Part shown: one piece after another, positions 6,653-13,862 of the stretch | How the letters are laid out: each line of letters starts with the position of its first letter | Position numbering within the stretch: position 1 is the first letter of the stretch | The notes under the pieces: model-generated | What the model was told of the DNA's origin: nothing | Databases searched by the model: none | What the model saw: the letters and a program-made list of their open reading frames with translations, nothing else | Position numbers and translations under genes: made by a program | Assembly (NCBI GenBank): GCA_023300065.1 | Contig: JALZWJ010000365.1 | Span: 1-15,532, forward strand | Source: Akkermansiaceae bacterium | GTDB taxonomy: Bacteria > Verrucomicrobiota > Verrucomicrobiia > Verrucomicrobiales > Akkermansiaceae | Direction of reading: 5' to 3' | Length of the DNA stretch: 15,532 nucleotides

Positions 6653-7345
6653 TTAGAAGGCGGACTTGATCGCGGAGAGAGGAACGGTCTCGGGGTAGAC
6701 TTTAAAACGGCGATCGGTGAAGTGCCACCACTCGTTCGGAAGCGGGAAGAAGCCGGCCTGGGTCATGGCGTTTTGGAGGATGTGCTTTCGCTTCAGGACC
6801 TCGGGGTTCGGGTGCTGGTAAGCGGCGGCAGCCTCCGGCGTGAAGCTATCGAATCCGGTTGGCATCTCGACAGGCTTACCGGACTTAGTGACGAGGGTGA
6901 CATCCACTGCGGTGCCGCAAGAATGTTGGGAAGGTTTACTGAAGGGATCTGCGACGAAGCGGACATCATGACCGGAGGCATCCCATAAGACGAGTTGAGC
7001 ACTGGGCGGGCGGTAGGCATCCCAGACTTGGATGCGGTAGCCGTGGAATTTCACCAATTCATTTGCCTTACGGAGGCGGGCGGCGGTTTCTGGACGAAGG
7101 AGCGCGGGCATGTCTGGTCCGTAGAGCGCCTTCTTAGCGATGGCGGAGCCACGGGTGTAGCGAAGGTCGATGGAGATGGAGGGATCGACCTCAGAAATCC
7201 GGATGAGCCCCGCCTTGGCGAGGGTGGGATTTGAAGAAACTGGGAGAGTGCTGACGACGGGGTTACGCCCCTCCCAAAGAATGGAAGAAGAGCAAGCGGC
7301 CACGATGACGCAGGCAAGAAGGGAGAGGGGGAGGAGGAGTCTCAC
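6653..7345 (-). CDS. lipoprotein D-alanyl-D-alanine dipeptidase (VanX/DdpX family, M15D)
   Basis: A 230-residue enzyme with GTG start. Residues 1-18 are a lipoprotein signal peptide (lipobox VAAC, Cys18). The catalytic domain begins at about residue 48 with IRISEVDPSISIDLRY. DAYRP at 109-113 supplies the transition-state arginine (Arg112). SxHxxGxAxD at 139-148 (SQHSCGTAVD) gives zinc ligands His141 and Asp148. EWWH at 205-208 gives the catalytic Glu205 and zinc ligand His208. All family catalytic residues are present. Such enzymes cleave D-Ala-D-Ala, in the periplasm for nutrient or peptidoglycan recycling, or in the cytoplasm in VanX-type glycopeptide resistance. The lipobox points to an envelope location and there are no vanHA neighbours, so recycling is the better guess. 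It lies between an EEP nuclease gene and the propeller gene. Confidence 0.9.
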   Translation of the reverse strand: MRLLLPLSLLACVIVAACSSSILWEGRNPVVSTLPVSSNPTLAKAGLIRISEVDPSISIDLRYTRGSAIAKKALYGPDMPALLRPETAARLRKANELVKFHGYRIQVWDAYRPPSAQLVLWDASGHDVRFVADPFSKPSQHSCGTAVDVTLVTKSGKPVEMPTGFDSFTPEAAAAYQHPNPEVLKRKHILQNAMTQAGFFPLPNEWWHFTDRRFKVYPETVPLSAIKSAF

Positions 7346-7405
7346 GCGCGAGACTCTAGCTGGAGTGGTGGGCTTTGAGAACCATGGAAATGAAGGAATC
7401 GGGAG

Positions 7406-8722
7406 CTACTCGTAAAAGGCAATGATACGGAAGAATTGTGTCGCGGAGGGTGAAGGTAAAACGGCTGTGGCAGTTCCGCTCTCAATCATGATCTCGATCT
7501 CTCCGAGCGAGGTCCACGTTCCGGCTTCAAGATTAAGACTCTGTTCGAGACGGTAGGAGACCTCCTCCTGCACGGACCAACTCAGCGTGAAGTCACTCAC
7601 TTGGTGAGTGATTTGAATATCGGAAACGGCCTCATCGATGAGGGGAATGAGCTGAAGGTCCAAATAGACTGGGCGGTGATCTGAACTGGTGACGAGGTCA
7701 GCTCCATCTTGGTCATCGGTCGGCCAAAAGACCGCTCCATTTTGGACCTCGAACCCCTCCTGTGAAGGCAGGACGTAATCGACTCGTAGGCCGAAGGTGG
7801 AGGTGTCGAACTTGTTGCGTTCCGTGGTAGCGCCAGTGCGCTGGGGAGTGAATGTGGCATTGACGCGGGGGTGATCGAGGAGCTGATTGATGGCGGCATT
7901 CACACTATCACCGCGAGTGGGATCGGCATTTTGGTCACCCGCGATGATGAAGCGATTTCCTGAGCCAAGTCCCCCGCCAAGGTAAGCGTCAGCTCCAGGG
8001 GTGAGGTAGTCTGCCCAGAGCCGAATCTCATCATGATTGCGGCGACCATTCCGGTCCTCTGCGCCATCGAAGACGGGCGGAGTGGGATGGCTGACGAGGA
8101 AGTGGAAGGTGGTGCCGAGTAGCTGGATGGGGATATCCCAGTGACTTTTTGAAGAAAGGCGGAAGATCTCTAGCTCCTCTGCTGAGTAGAAATCTGGGGG
8201 GATGAGGTTGCCGGGCAGGTCTTTCCAAAGGACCTTCTCAAAGGTCCGGATGGCCTCAGTATCGAGCGGGAATTTTGAAAAAATGGCCATGGCAAACTTT
8301 CCGGGGAACTCGCCGAAGCCGAGGGCATCGCCACCGTATGGAATATCGCCCGGTGAGGCATCGATCACGCCATTATTATCGAGGTCGAAGCCGGAGTGGA
8401 TGCCGGTATTAGAAATGGCGACGTAGCGGAAGGGGAAGTTCTGAGGGGTGCGGCCATTCTGGCTGACGTTGAAGAATTTATCATTCATGCGCGTGGCGGC
8501 AGTGCCATTTGCGTCGTAGTCGAACTCATTCAGGAGCAGCACATCTGGCTGTAGGATCTGGACTACCTCGGCGATTTTTAATGCGGGGGCGAAGGTCCCA
8601 GGACGAAGCGACGCGGCGAGGCTGCCCTCAGTCTCTTGAGCCAAGGACGCATTATAAGTAGCCACGCGGATCGTTTTGGCCGGCAGAAATGGGATGAGAG
8701 CTAGAAAAAAGAGGAAACGCAC
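7406..8722 (-). CDS. exported endonuclease/exonuclease/phosphatase (EEP) family protein
   Basis: A 438-residue protein with GTG start and signal peptide MRFLFFLALIPFLPA. EEP catalytic motifs appear in order: TYNAS at 22-26, LNEFD at 64-68, SHPTPP at 211-216, RNGRRNHDEIRLWADY at 224-239, AGDQNADP at 261-268 (active-site Asp and Asn), RVDYVLPS at 313-320 and SSDHRPVYLDL at 346-356 (catalytic Asp-His). Residues 113-126 (DLDNNGVIDASPGD) form an EF-hand-like loop typical of this extracellular subgroup. Residues 365-438 form a beta-sandwich-like tail ending QFFR, a common appendage in secreted verrucomicrobial proteins. It probably cleaves extracellular DNA or phosphodiesters, perhaps for phosphate, but the substrate is unknown. 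The dipeptidase gene follows 60 nt later. moeA is divergent, 70 nt away. Confidence 0.88.
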   Translation of the reverse strand: MRFLFFLALIPFLPAKTIRVATYNASLAQETEGSLAASLRPGTFAPALKIAEVVQILQPDVLLLNEFDYDANGTAATRMNDKFFNVSQNGRTPQNFPFRYVAISNTGIHSGFDLDNNGVIDASPGDIPYGGDALGFGEFPGKFAMAIFSKFPLDTEAIRTFEKVLWKDLPGNLIPPDFYSAEELEIFRLSSKSHWDIPIQLLGTTFHFLVSHPTPPVFDGAEDRNGRRNHDEIRLWADYLTPGADAYLGGGLGSGNRFIIAGDQNADPTRGDSVNAAINQLLDHPRVNATFTPQRTGATTERNKFDTSTFGLRVDYVLPSQEGFEVQNGAVFWPTDDQDGADLVTSSDHRPVYLDLQLIPLIDEAVSDIQITHQVSDFTLSWSVQEEVSYRLEQSLNLEAGTWTSLGEIEIMIESGTATAVLPSPSATQFFRIIAFYE

Positions 8723-8792
8723 GGAGTGACCCTAGCTCATTTTTTAGCCCGTGACAGTTGAGAAATGAGGCAAAGCGCGGCATGGTCCGACA

Positions 8793-9959
8793 ATGAACTT
8801 GATCACGCCGCAAGAAGCGGAAGACCTCATCTTGGCCGGAGCGGTAGTGCTGGATGAAGAATCGGTGCGGTTGGAAAACGCACTTGGCCGCATTCTGAGA
8901 GAAGATCTCTTTGCGGATCGTTCCTTTCCTCCCTTCGATCGCGTGACGATGGATGGGGTAGCTTTTCGCTCAGCAGACTTCGCGGGTAAGCCGCTGATTC
9001 TCCAAGGAATCCATGCGGCCGGGAATCCACCGCCGCCGCCCCTCGAGGCGGGGCATTGCTGGCAGATCATGACGGGTTCTATCATGCCCACTGATTGCGA
9101 CACTGTGGTGCCTTATGAGGAGGTCACTCTGACTGAGACCACGGGAGAAATCCAATGCGAGCCCGTGCCTGGGAAGTTCATTCACCGTGAGGGATCCGAC
9201 TCACCCGCGGGCGCTCTCCTTATTAAGTCTGGCACCAAGATCGGCCCCGCGCATCTCGGCATGATGGCCTCGATCGGTGCGGTGGTGGTCAAAGTCTCCC
9301 GCCTCCCCCGTATCAAAATCCTTACGACGGGAGACGAACTGATCCCCATTGACGAGACTCCCCTCCCCCATCAACTCCGCCAATCAAACGGGCAGACCTT
9401 GCTCAGCGCGGTGCAGCAATGGGGACCGACCGACGTGAGCTGGGAGCACTTGGCTGATGATTTAGAAGCTACCACCGCCGGAATCGCGGCAGCGCTAAAA
9501 GGGGCAGACCTCATCATCCTCTCGGGTGGAATCTCGAAAGGAAAAAAGGATTATGTACGACCCGCACTAGAGTCACTGCGCGGCGAGCCCATCTTCCACG
9601 GCGTGGCACAGCGCCCCGGCAAGCCGCTCGGAGTCTGGCAGGGCATCATCGCGCTACCCGGAAATCCGAACTCTACTCTTACGACCTTTCATCGCTACGT
9701 CGTCCCGCTCCTACAAAAGATGATGTCCACCTCTCCGCGAGCCGTGATGACTCTACCGCTCGCAGAAGCGGTTAAGCCGCACCCATTCCTCACACAATTT
9801 TTACCGGCAAGAATGAACAACGAGGGAAAAGCGATTTCACTTTCTCCGCAAAATTCCGGAGACTTTGTCACCCCCCTCTCAGGGACCGGCTATCTCGAAA
9901 TCCCACCTAGCGAGGGCGAGATAGACCTCTCAGCCGCTCAATTTTTCCCAACTCACTAA
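8793..9959 (+). CDS. moeA: molybdopterin molybdenumtransferase MoeA
   Basis: A 388-residue enzyme that inserts molybdate into adenylylated molybdopterin to form Moco. Recognised motifs in order: FDRVTMDGVA at 48-57, MTGSIMPTDCDTVVPYEE at 93-110, GKFIHREGSD at 127-136, TTGDEL at 178-183, SGGISKGKKDYV at 244-255, QRPGKPLG at 273-280 and LPGNPNS at 288-294. A C-terminal beta domain (about 320-388) completes the usual MoeA architecture. Functional residues corresponding to E. coli Asp59, Thr100, Glu188 and Asp259 appear to be present. The SGG loop is basic (KGKK) where many MoeA proteins have VGDY. A run of five prolines at 79-83 is notable. Other Moco genes are absent from the window. The SASA esterase gene begins 1 nt after the stop. 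Confidence 0.93.
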   Translation: MNLITPQEAEDLILAGAVVLDEESVRLENALGRILREDLFADRSFPPFDRVTMDGVAFRSADFAGKPLILQGIHAAGNPPPPPLEAGHCWQIMTGSIMPTDCDTVVPYEEVTLTETTGEIQCEPVPGKFIHREGSDSPAGALLIKSGTKIGPAHLGMMASIGAVVVKVSRLPRIKILTTGDELIPIDETPLPHQLRQSNGQTLLSAVQQWGPTDVSWEHLADDLEATTAGIAAALKGADLIILSGGISKGKKDYVRPALESLRGEPIFHGVAQRPGKPLGVWQGIIALPGNPNSTLTTFHRYVVPLLQKMMSTSPRAVMTLPLAEAVKPHPFLTQFLPARMNNEGKAISLSPQNSGDFVTPLSGTGYLEIPPSEGEIDLSAAQFFPTH

Positions 9960-9960
9960 T

Positions 9961-10764
9961 ATGATTAAAATCTTCTTCTTTCTATTATTCACTCTCCCCG
10001 CGGTGGGAGAAGAATTCGCGCTCTATCTCCTCGCTGGTCAATCAAACATGGATGGCCGCGGAGACAATACCGATCTTACGAAAGCGCAGGCCCGCCCCTC
10101 TGATCACGCCATCATTTACTATCGTAACCCGCCGCATTCCACCGAGGGCTGGCAGCCGCTTGGGCCCGGTTACAGCATCCGCCCGAAATACAAAGGCCAG
10201 CTTCCTTCGCCCACTTTCGGACCCGAGCTTGGCTTCGTTTCCGCCTTATCAAAAGCGCAGCCAAAACAGCATTTCGCCTTGATCAAAGGGTCAAAGGGCG
10301 GGACAAATCTGCGGGCCGATTGGAAGCCCGGCCTTAAGGGGAAACCCGACACCCAAGGGCCGGTTTATCGCGACTTCATCGAGACGATCAAGCTCGCCAA
10401 AGCGGCTCTCGAAAAAGACGGGCACAGCGCCACGCTTCGGGGATTAATTTGGCATCAAGGCGAGTCGGACTCGAAGACCAAAACCGAGAAGCATCAAGCA
10501 AGGCTCACCGAGCTGATCGCCCGCCTCCGTGAAGATACGGGCGAAGCGAAACTCCCCATCGTACTCGGAGAAGTCTACGACAATGAGAAACGCGATAAGG
10601 TCCGCGCCGCCATCCTTAAGGCGAGCCAAGCTGATCTTGCCTGTGGCTTCGCCTCCGCGAAGAACCTCACCACTTGGGATCCCGGCACCCATTTCGATGC
10701 CAAGAGCCAATGGATTCTCGGTGAACGTTTCGCCACAGAAATGCTGAAGTTGATCAAAAAATAA
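9961..10764 (+). CDS. exported SASA/CE6-type carbohydrate O-acetylesterase
   Basis: A 267-residue protein with signal peptide MIKIFFFLLFTLPAVG. LLAGQSNMDGRG at 23-34 carries the nucleophile Ser28 of the SGNH-like SASA fold. FGPELGF at 86-92, KGSKGGT at 109-115, WHQGESD at 164-170 and the THFD His244 are the remaining conserved blocks, so the catalytic Ser/His and supporting residues are all present. CE6 and sialate esterases remove O-acetyl groups from xylan, sialic acid or related glycans, and the substrate here is not determinable. Secreted copies are abundant in Verrucomicrobia and Planctomycetes. It begins one base after moeA, implying translational coupling to a gene with no obvious functional link. 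No ribosome binding site of its own is visible beyond the moeA end. Confidence 0.9.
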   Translation: MIKIFFFLLFTLPAVGEEFALYLLAGQSNMDGRGDNTDLTKAQARPSDHAIIYYRNPPHSTEGWQPLGPGYSIRPKYKGQLPSPTFGPELGFVSALSKAQPKQHFALIKGSKGGTNLRADWKPGLKGKPDTQGPVYRDFIETIKLAKAALEKDGHSATLRGLIWHQGESDSKTKTEKHQARLTELIARLREDTGEAKLPIVLGEVYDNEKRDKVRAAILKASQADLACGFASAKNLTTWDPGTHFDAKSQWILGERFATEMLKLIKK

Positions 10765-10786
10765 CGCCGAACATCGATGACTGGGC

Positions 10787-10828
10787 AAAAAAAGTGCCCG
10801 CCAAGACCTTGCTTTCGCAAGTTGGCGG
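10787..10828 (-). terminator. intrinsic terminator of the L,D-transpeptidase gene
   Basis: On the minus strand, 21 nt after the stop codon, CCGCCAA (10822-10828) pairs with TTGGCGG (10798-10804). An inner CTTGC/GCAAG stem with a GAAA loop stacks on it, and the outer arm has a 3-base bulge (GTC, 10805-10807). The hairpin is followed by GCAC and a run of seven T. This is a strong rho-independent terminator for the leftward gene. On the plus strand the hairpin has no T tract, so it is at best weak for the convergent esterase gene. A second small hairpin (10783-10787 with 10795-10799) encloses the T run. Confidence 0.75.
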
Positions 10829-10849
10829 ACACGGCTTGAGTGGTTGAAC

Positions 10850-11575
10850 TTAGTTTACGTAAGTTGGCGTCTGGTGATCCGTGAAGAAGTCATCCGTAAG
10901 CGCCATCATATCATCCGGGTTGCCGGGGAAAGGCGTGGCATCTGGAGGGCGAGGAACGTTGCGGCCGATCGTGGCGTCTTCAGGTTGGCTTGATGCAATG
11001 GAAAGCTTGGTCCCCTCACTGACGAGGCGGAAGAACTTAGGCGCGACGTTCTTGTGCATCCGGAGGCAACCGCCAGATGCAGGGAACGGCTTCATCCAAC
11101 CGGTATGGAATCCGTAACCAGACTTGAACGAACACCAGTAAGGCATCGGGGTTCCTTTAAAGGCCCAGCCCGCCGGCTTATTCTTCAATTTCACGCCATG
11201 AATGGCATCTCCCTTGATGGCATAGCCGTGAGTATTGGCGCGGTATTTATGAGTCTTGGTGTTGATTCTGAAACTCCCGGTAGGAGTAGGACTTGAACTT
11301 TTACCAACAGTCACCGGCATCACGAGGAGTGGCTTGTTACCCTCCATCACGTAGGCCATGCGGTTCGCGAGCGAGACCTTCACGTAGACGTTCGCGCGAT
11401 TGCTAGGGAGCGTGGCGGGGAGATTATAATCTTCATACGCTTTTCGCGCAGAACTCAACGAGCTGGTACCAGCCCCGTCCACTGGGGAAAGCGGCGAGCA
11501 AGAGCTACAAAAGAGACTCGCTGCACAGACTAAAAGGACGGAGGGAAGGAGCGGACGGATTTTGAATAATTTCAT
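10850..11575 (-). CDS. exported L,D-transpeptidase (YkuD domain)
   Basis: A 241-residue protein. The N-terminal 26 residues look like a signal peptide with two Cys residues (LFCSSCSP). Cys26 is preceded by SS but lacks the usual Leu at -3, so lipidation is uncertain. The YkuD domain begins at about residue 63 (VYVKVSLANRMAYVMEGNK) with TPTGSFRI at 97-104 and ends with the catalytic segment GFHTGW...ASGGCLRM (155-173), giving His157, Ser168 and the nucleophile Cys170. The enzymes form 3-3 peptidoglycan cross-links or attach proteins to the wall. The tail (about 200-241) is Pro/Asp-rich and low in complexity. It follows hemL on the same strand after 98 nt and ends in a terminator, facing the esterase gene. 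Confidence 0.9.
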   Translation of the reverse strand: MKLFKIRPLLPSVLLVCAASLFCSSCSPLSPVDGAGTSSLSSARKAYEDYNLPATLPSNRANVYVKVSLANRMAYVMEGNKPLLVMPVTVGKSSSPTPTGSFRINTKTHKYRANTHGYAIKGDAIHGVKLKNKPAGWAFKGTPMPYWCSFKSGYGFHTGWMKPFPASGGCLRMHKNVAPKFFRLVSEGTKLSIASSQPEDATIGRNVPRPPDATPFPGNPDDMMALTDDFFTDHQTPTYVN

Positions 11576-11624
11576 TCTAGTTGGGGGTCTATCACCTGAG
11601 TGAGATGCTTGGTTTTCTGAGCCA

Positions 11625-11665
11625 TGAGCCCCAAGGCGTCAAGTAGCAAGACCATGCGGGGCTCA
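11625..11665. repeat. perfect 8-bp inverted repeat between hemL and the transpeptidase gene
   Basis: TGAGCCCC (11625-11632) and GGGGCTCA (11658-11665) pair perfectly around a 25-base loop, starting 9 nt after the hemL stop codon on the minus strand. There is no T tract after it, so it is not a simple intrinsic terminator. It could be a partial terminator, an mRNA 3'-end stabiliser, or an attenuator controlling read-through into the downstream transpeptidase. Confidence 0.4.
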
Positions 11666-11673
11666 CACTCTCA

Positions 11674-12957
11674 CTACCACTTCTCCACCACTTTCTGAAT
11701 CACTCCAAGCGCATCATCGATGTCGGCCTTGGTGTGGGCCATGGAGATAAAACCTGTTTCGTAGGGGCTAGGAGCGAGGTAGACGCCGGCATCAAGACAA
11801 CCCCAGAAGAGCTTCTTAAAGACCTCAAAGTCCTGCTTCTGCACCGTGTCGACGTTGACGATCTCCTCATCCAGAAAGTAGAGGCAGAACATGGAGCCAA
11901 CTTGGTTCACGCGATGAGGAATTCCTTTTTCAGAGAGGATCCCGCGGAGGCCATCGGCCATTTGGGTGCCCACCTCATTCAGGTATTCATACGAGCCGCG
12001 CTTATCGAGCTCGCGGAGCTGGGTCAGCCCGGCAACCATCGCAAGCGGGTTGCCACTGAGGGTTCCCGCTTGGTAAACGGGGCCATCCGGCGCGAGCATA
12101 TCCATAATCTCAGCACGGCCACCAAAGGCACCGACCGGTAATCCGCCGCCGATCACCTTCCCCATTGCAGTGAGATCTGGGTCGAAGTTCTCCAGCTCCT
12201 GCACGCCACCGCGAGCGAGGCGGAAGCCAGTCATGACTTCATCAAAAATAACGAGTGCACCATGAGCCCGGGTCAGCTCACGCATTTTAGTGAGGTAGCC
12301 CTCGCGCGGGAAAACGAGGCCCGCATTAGCAGGATAAGACTCTACGATGACTGCCGCGATCTGCTCGCCGTATTGGGCAAAGATCTCCTCCAGTCTCTCG
12401 AAGTCATTATAAGGAAGAGTGATCGTCTCATTCGCGAACGACTGCGGGACCCCTGCGGAATCCGGCTCACCAAAAGTCAACGCCCCAGAACCGGCCGCTA
12501 CGAGGAGGGAATCAGAGTGGCCATGGTAGCACCCCTCGAATTTCACAATCTTATCACGTCCCGTGAAACCCCGCGCAAGCCGGATCGCGGACATTGTGGC
12601 CTCCGTGCCAGAATTCGTCATACGGACCTTCTCAACCGATGGCACCCACTTCGTGATGACTTGGGCCATCTCGATTTCGTAAGTATTCGGAATGCCGTAC
12701 GAAATACCATCTTTGGAAGCCTCATGAATGGCGCTCGTGATCGGAATCGGGGCGTGGCCGAGGATATTAGGCCCCCAGGAACCAATGAAGTCGATGTAGT
12801 GCTTCCCGTCCACATCCTCGATACGGGCCCCCTTGGCACGCCGGACAAAAAACGGGTCTCCGTCGACATTACGAAATGCCCTGACCGGAGAATTGACTCC
12901 ACCGGGAATCATCGTTTTGGCCTTGGCGAAGAGTTTCTGGGAAAGCAGTCCGTTCAT
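11674..12957 (-). CDS. hemL: glutamate-1-semialdehyde 2,1-aminomutase
   Basis: A 427-residue PLP enzyme of the C5 tetrapyrrole pathway, converting glutamate-1-semialdehyde to 5-aminolevulinate. Clear motifs are MIPGGVNSPVRAF at 16-28, SGTEATMSAIRLAR at 116-129, FEGCYHGHSDSL at 140-151, IFDEVMTGFRLARGG at 237-251, AMGKVIGGGLPVGAFGG at 264-280 (PLP lysine Lys267) and GTLSGNPLAM. The segment ESYPANAGLVFP replaces the more usual EPVAGNMGVVPP. The start is set at ATG 12957, because family members begin about eight residues before AKxxIPGG. An upstream in-frame TTG at 12990 would add 11 hydrophobic residues and is less likely. No strong ribosome binding site is visible at either start. The transpeptidase gene follows. 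Confidence 0.93.
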   Translation of the reverse strand: MNGLLSQKLFAKAKTMIPGGVNSPVRAFRNVDGDPFFVRRAKGARIEDVDGKHYIDFIGSWGPNILGHAPIPITSAIHEASKDGISYGIPNTYEIEMAQVITKWVPSVEKVRMTNSGTEATMSAIRLARGFTGRDKIVKFEGCYHGHSDSLLVAAGSGALTFGEPDSAGVPQSFANETITLPYNDFERLEEIFAQYGEQIAAVIVESYPANAGLVFPREGYLTKMRELTRAHGALVIFDEVMTGFRLARGGVQELENFDPDLTAMGKVIGGGLPVGAFGGRAEIMDMLAPDGPVYQAGTLSGNPLAMVAGLTQLRELDKRGSYEYLNEVGTQMADGLRGILSEKGIPHRVNQVGSMFCLYFLDEEIVNVDTVQKQDFEVFKKLFWGCLDAGVYLAPSPYETGFISMAHTKADIDDALGVIQKVVEKW

Positions 12958-13069
12958 GCCGAAAAGCTGACTTAGGAACGCGATGGACAAAAGGATGAAT
13001 AGAAAACCTTGTGCTATTCCCTATAGATTTATCGACAAATGGGTCTAAATGACTTACTTTGTAAATACT

Positions 13070-13756
13070 ATGAAAGCACTGTTGTTTTTTCTGTTTACCC
13101 TCCCTCTCATCGCAATGCCCGATAAGCCGGAAAAGGACGTCGTTTATACCGAGGAATTTGCGCCGGATGGCATCACCCTCAATGTTAAAGAATCCGGCTG
13201 GGTTTACTCCTCAAAAAAAGGCGGCCGTAAACGTGGCGCACTGAAAGTTGGTCAGGATGTCGACCTCGTCTCATTTACTGACAAGGCCTACTTTGTCCGC
13301 GGTAAGAAAGAAAACGGCATCGGCGTTTCCGGCTGGGTCACACCTGCCGCATTTTCTTCAAAAGACCCTAAATTTATTGAAAAATTGAAACAGGTCCACA
13401 CCCGCCAACTTCTTGTGAGAGAGCTCATCGAGAAGAAAGAAGTCGCCCTCGGCATGACCACTGAAGAATCCAGCCAGATCTTAGGCAAGCCAACCAAGAC
13501 TACGCTGCGTCGTAACGCAAATGGCCAGACCCAGGTCTGGGAGTTCATCGATTACGAAAACATTAATCACTACACCCTCGTCCGCGACCCATACACCGGT
13601 GCCACTTACCGCCGCCTCTCTCATACCACCAACGAGGAAAAATCCAAAACCGTGGTGGAATTTGAAAACGGATTCGTCTCCGCGATCGAGATCAGTGAAC
13701 ATAATGGCCGCGGTAATCCTACCATTATCGCCGCTCCTGTCATTTTCACATGGTAG
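13070..13756 (+). CDS. exported protein with SH3-like and BamE-like domains
   Basis: A 228-residue protein from the ATG at 13070. An in-frame ATG at 13049 adds seven residues and has a GGGT upstream. The later start gives the more typical signal peptide MKALLFFLFTLPLIA. Residues 35-95 read as a bacterial SH3-like beta domain (ITLNVKESGWVYSSKK, GALKVGQDVDLVSF, VSGWV). Residues 125-165 resemble a SmpA/BamE fold (VALGMTTEESSQILGKPTKTT, then QVWEFIDYE), the GMTxEEVxxxLGxP pattern. BamE-like modules bind lipids or assist outer-membrane assembly, but no lipobox is visible, so it may be periplasmic. It is divergent from hemL. The pseudokinase gene starts 106 nt downstream on the same strand. Confidence 0.75.
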   Translation: MKALLFFLFTLPLIAMPDKPEKDVVYTEEFAPDGITLNVKESGWVYSSKKGGRKRGALKVGQDVDLVSFTDKAYFVRGKKENGIGVSGWVTPAAFSSKDPKFIEKLKQVHTRQLLVRELIEKKEVALGMTTEESSQILGKPTKTTLRRNANGQTQVWEFIDYENINHYTLVRDPYTGATYRRLSHTTNEEKSKTVVEFENGFVSAIEISEHNGRGNPTIIAAPVIFTW

Positions 13757-13862
13757 CGTAATATCAAGCTGAGAAATCCCAGCCTCAGTCGCTTCGATTT
13801 ATTGAGTTCATTTCTCGATTGGCTTCATCCGCCAACTCGCTCAGAGTAGCTAAATACTATCG

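Noticed and set aside
6653..7345. Glycopeptide-resistance vanX
   Set aside because: The fold and catalytic residues are VanX/DdpX-like, but there is no vanH, vanA or vanRS nearby and the protein has a lipobox. Peptidoglycan recycling or nutrition fits better.
12262..12975. 237-codon plus-strand frame
   Set aside because: It is antisense to hemL, whose motifs are unambiguous; its translation is Arg-rich without any motif.
13771..13816. GAGAAAT/ATTTCTC inverted repeat after the SH3/BamE-like gene
   Set aside because: The 7-bp arms are AT-rich, the loop is 32 bases and no T tract follows; chance is likely.
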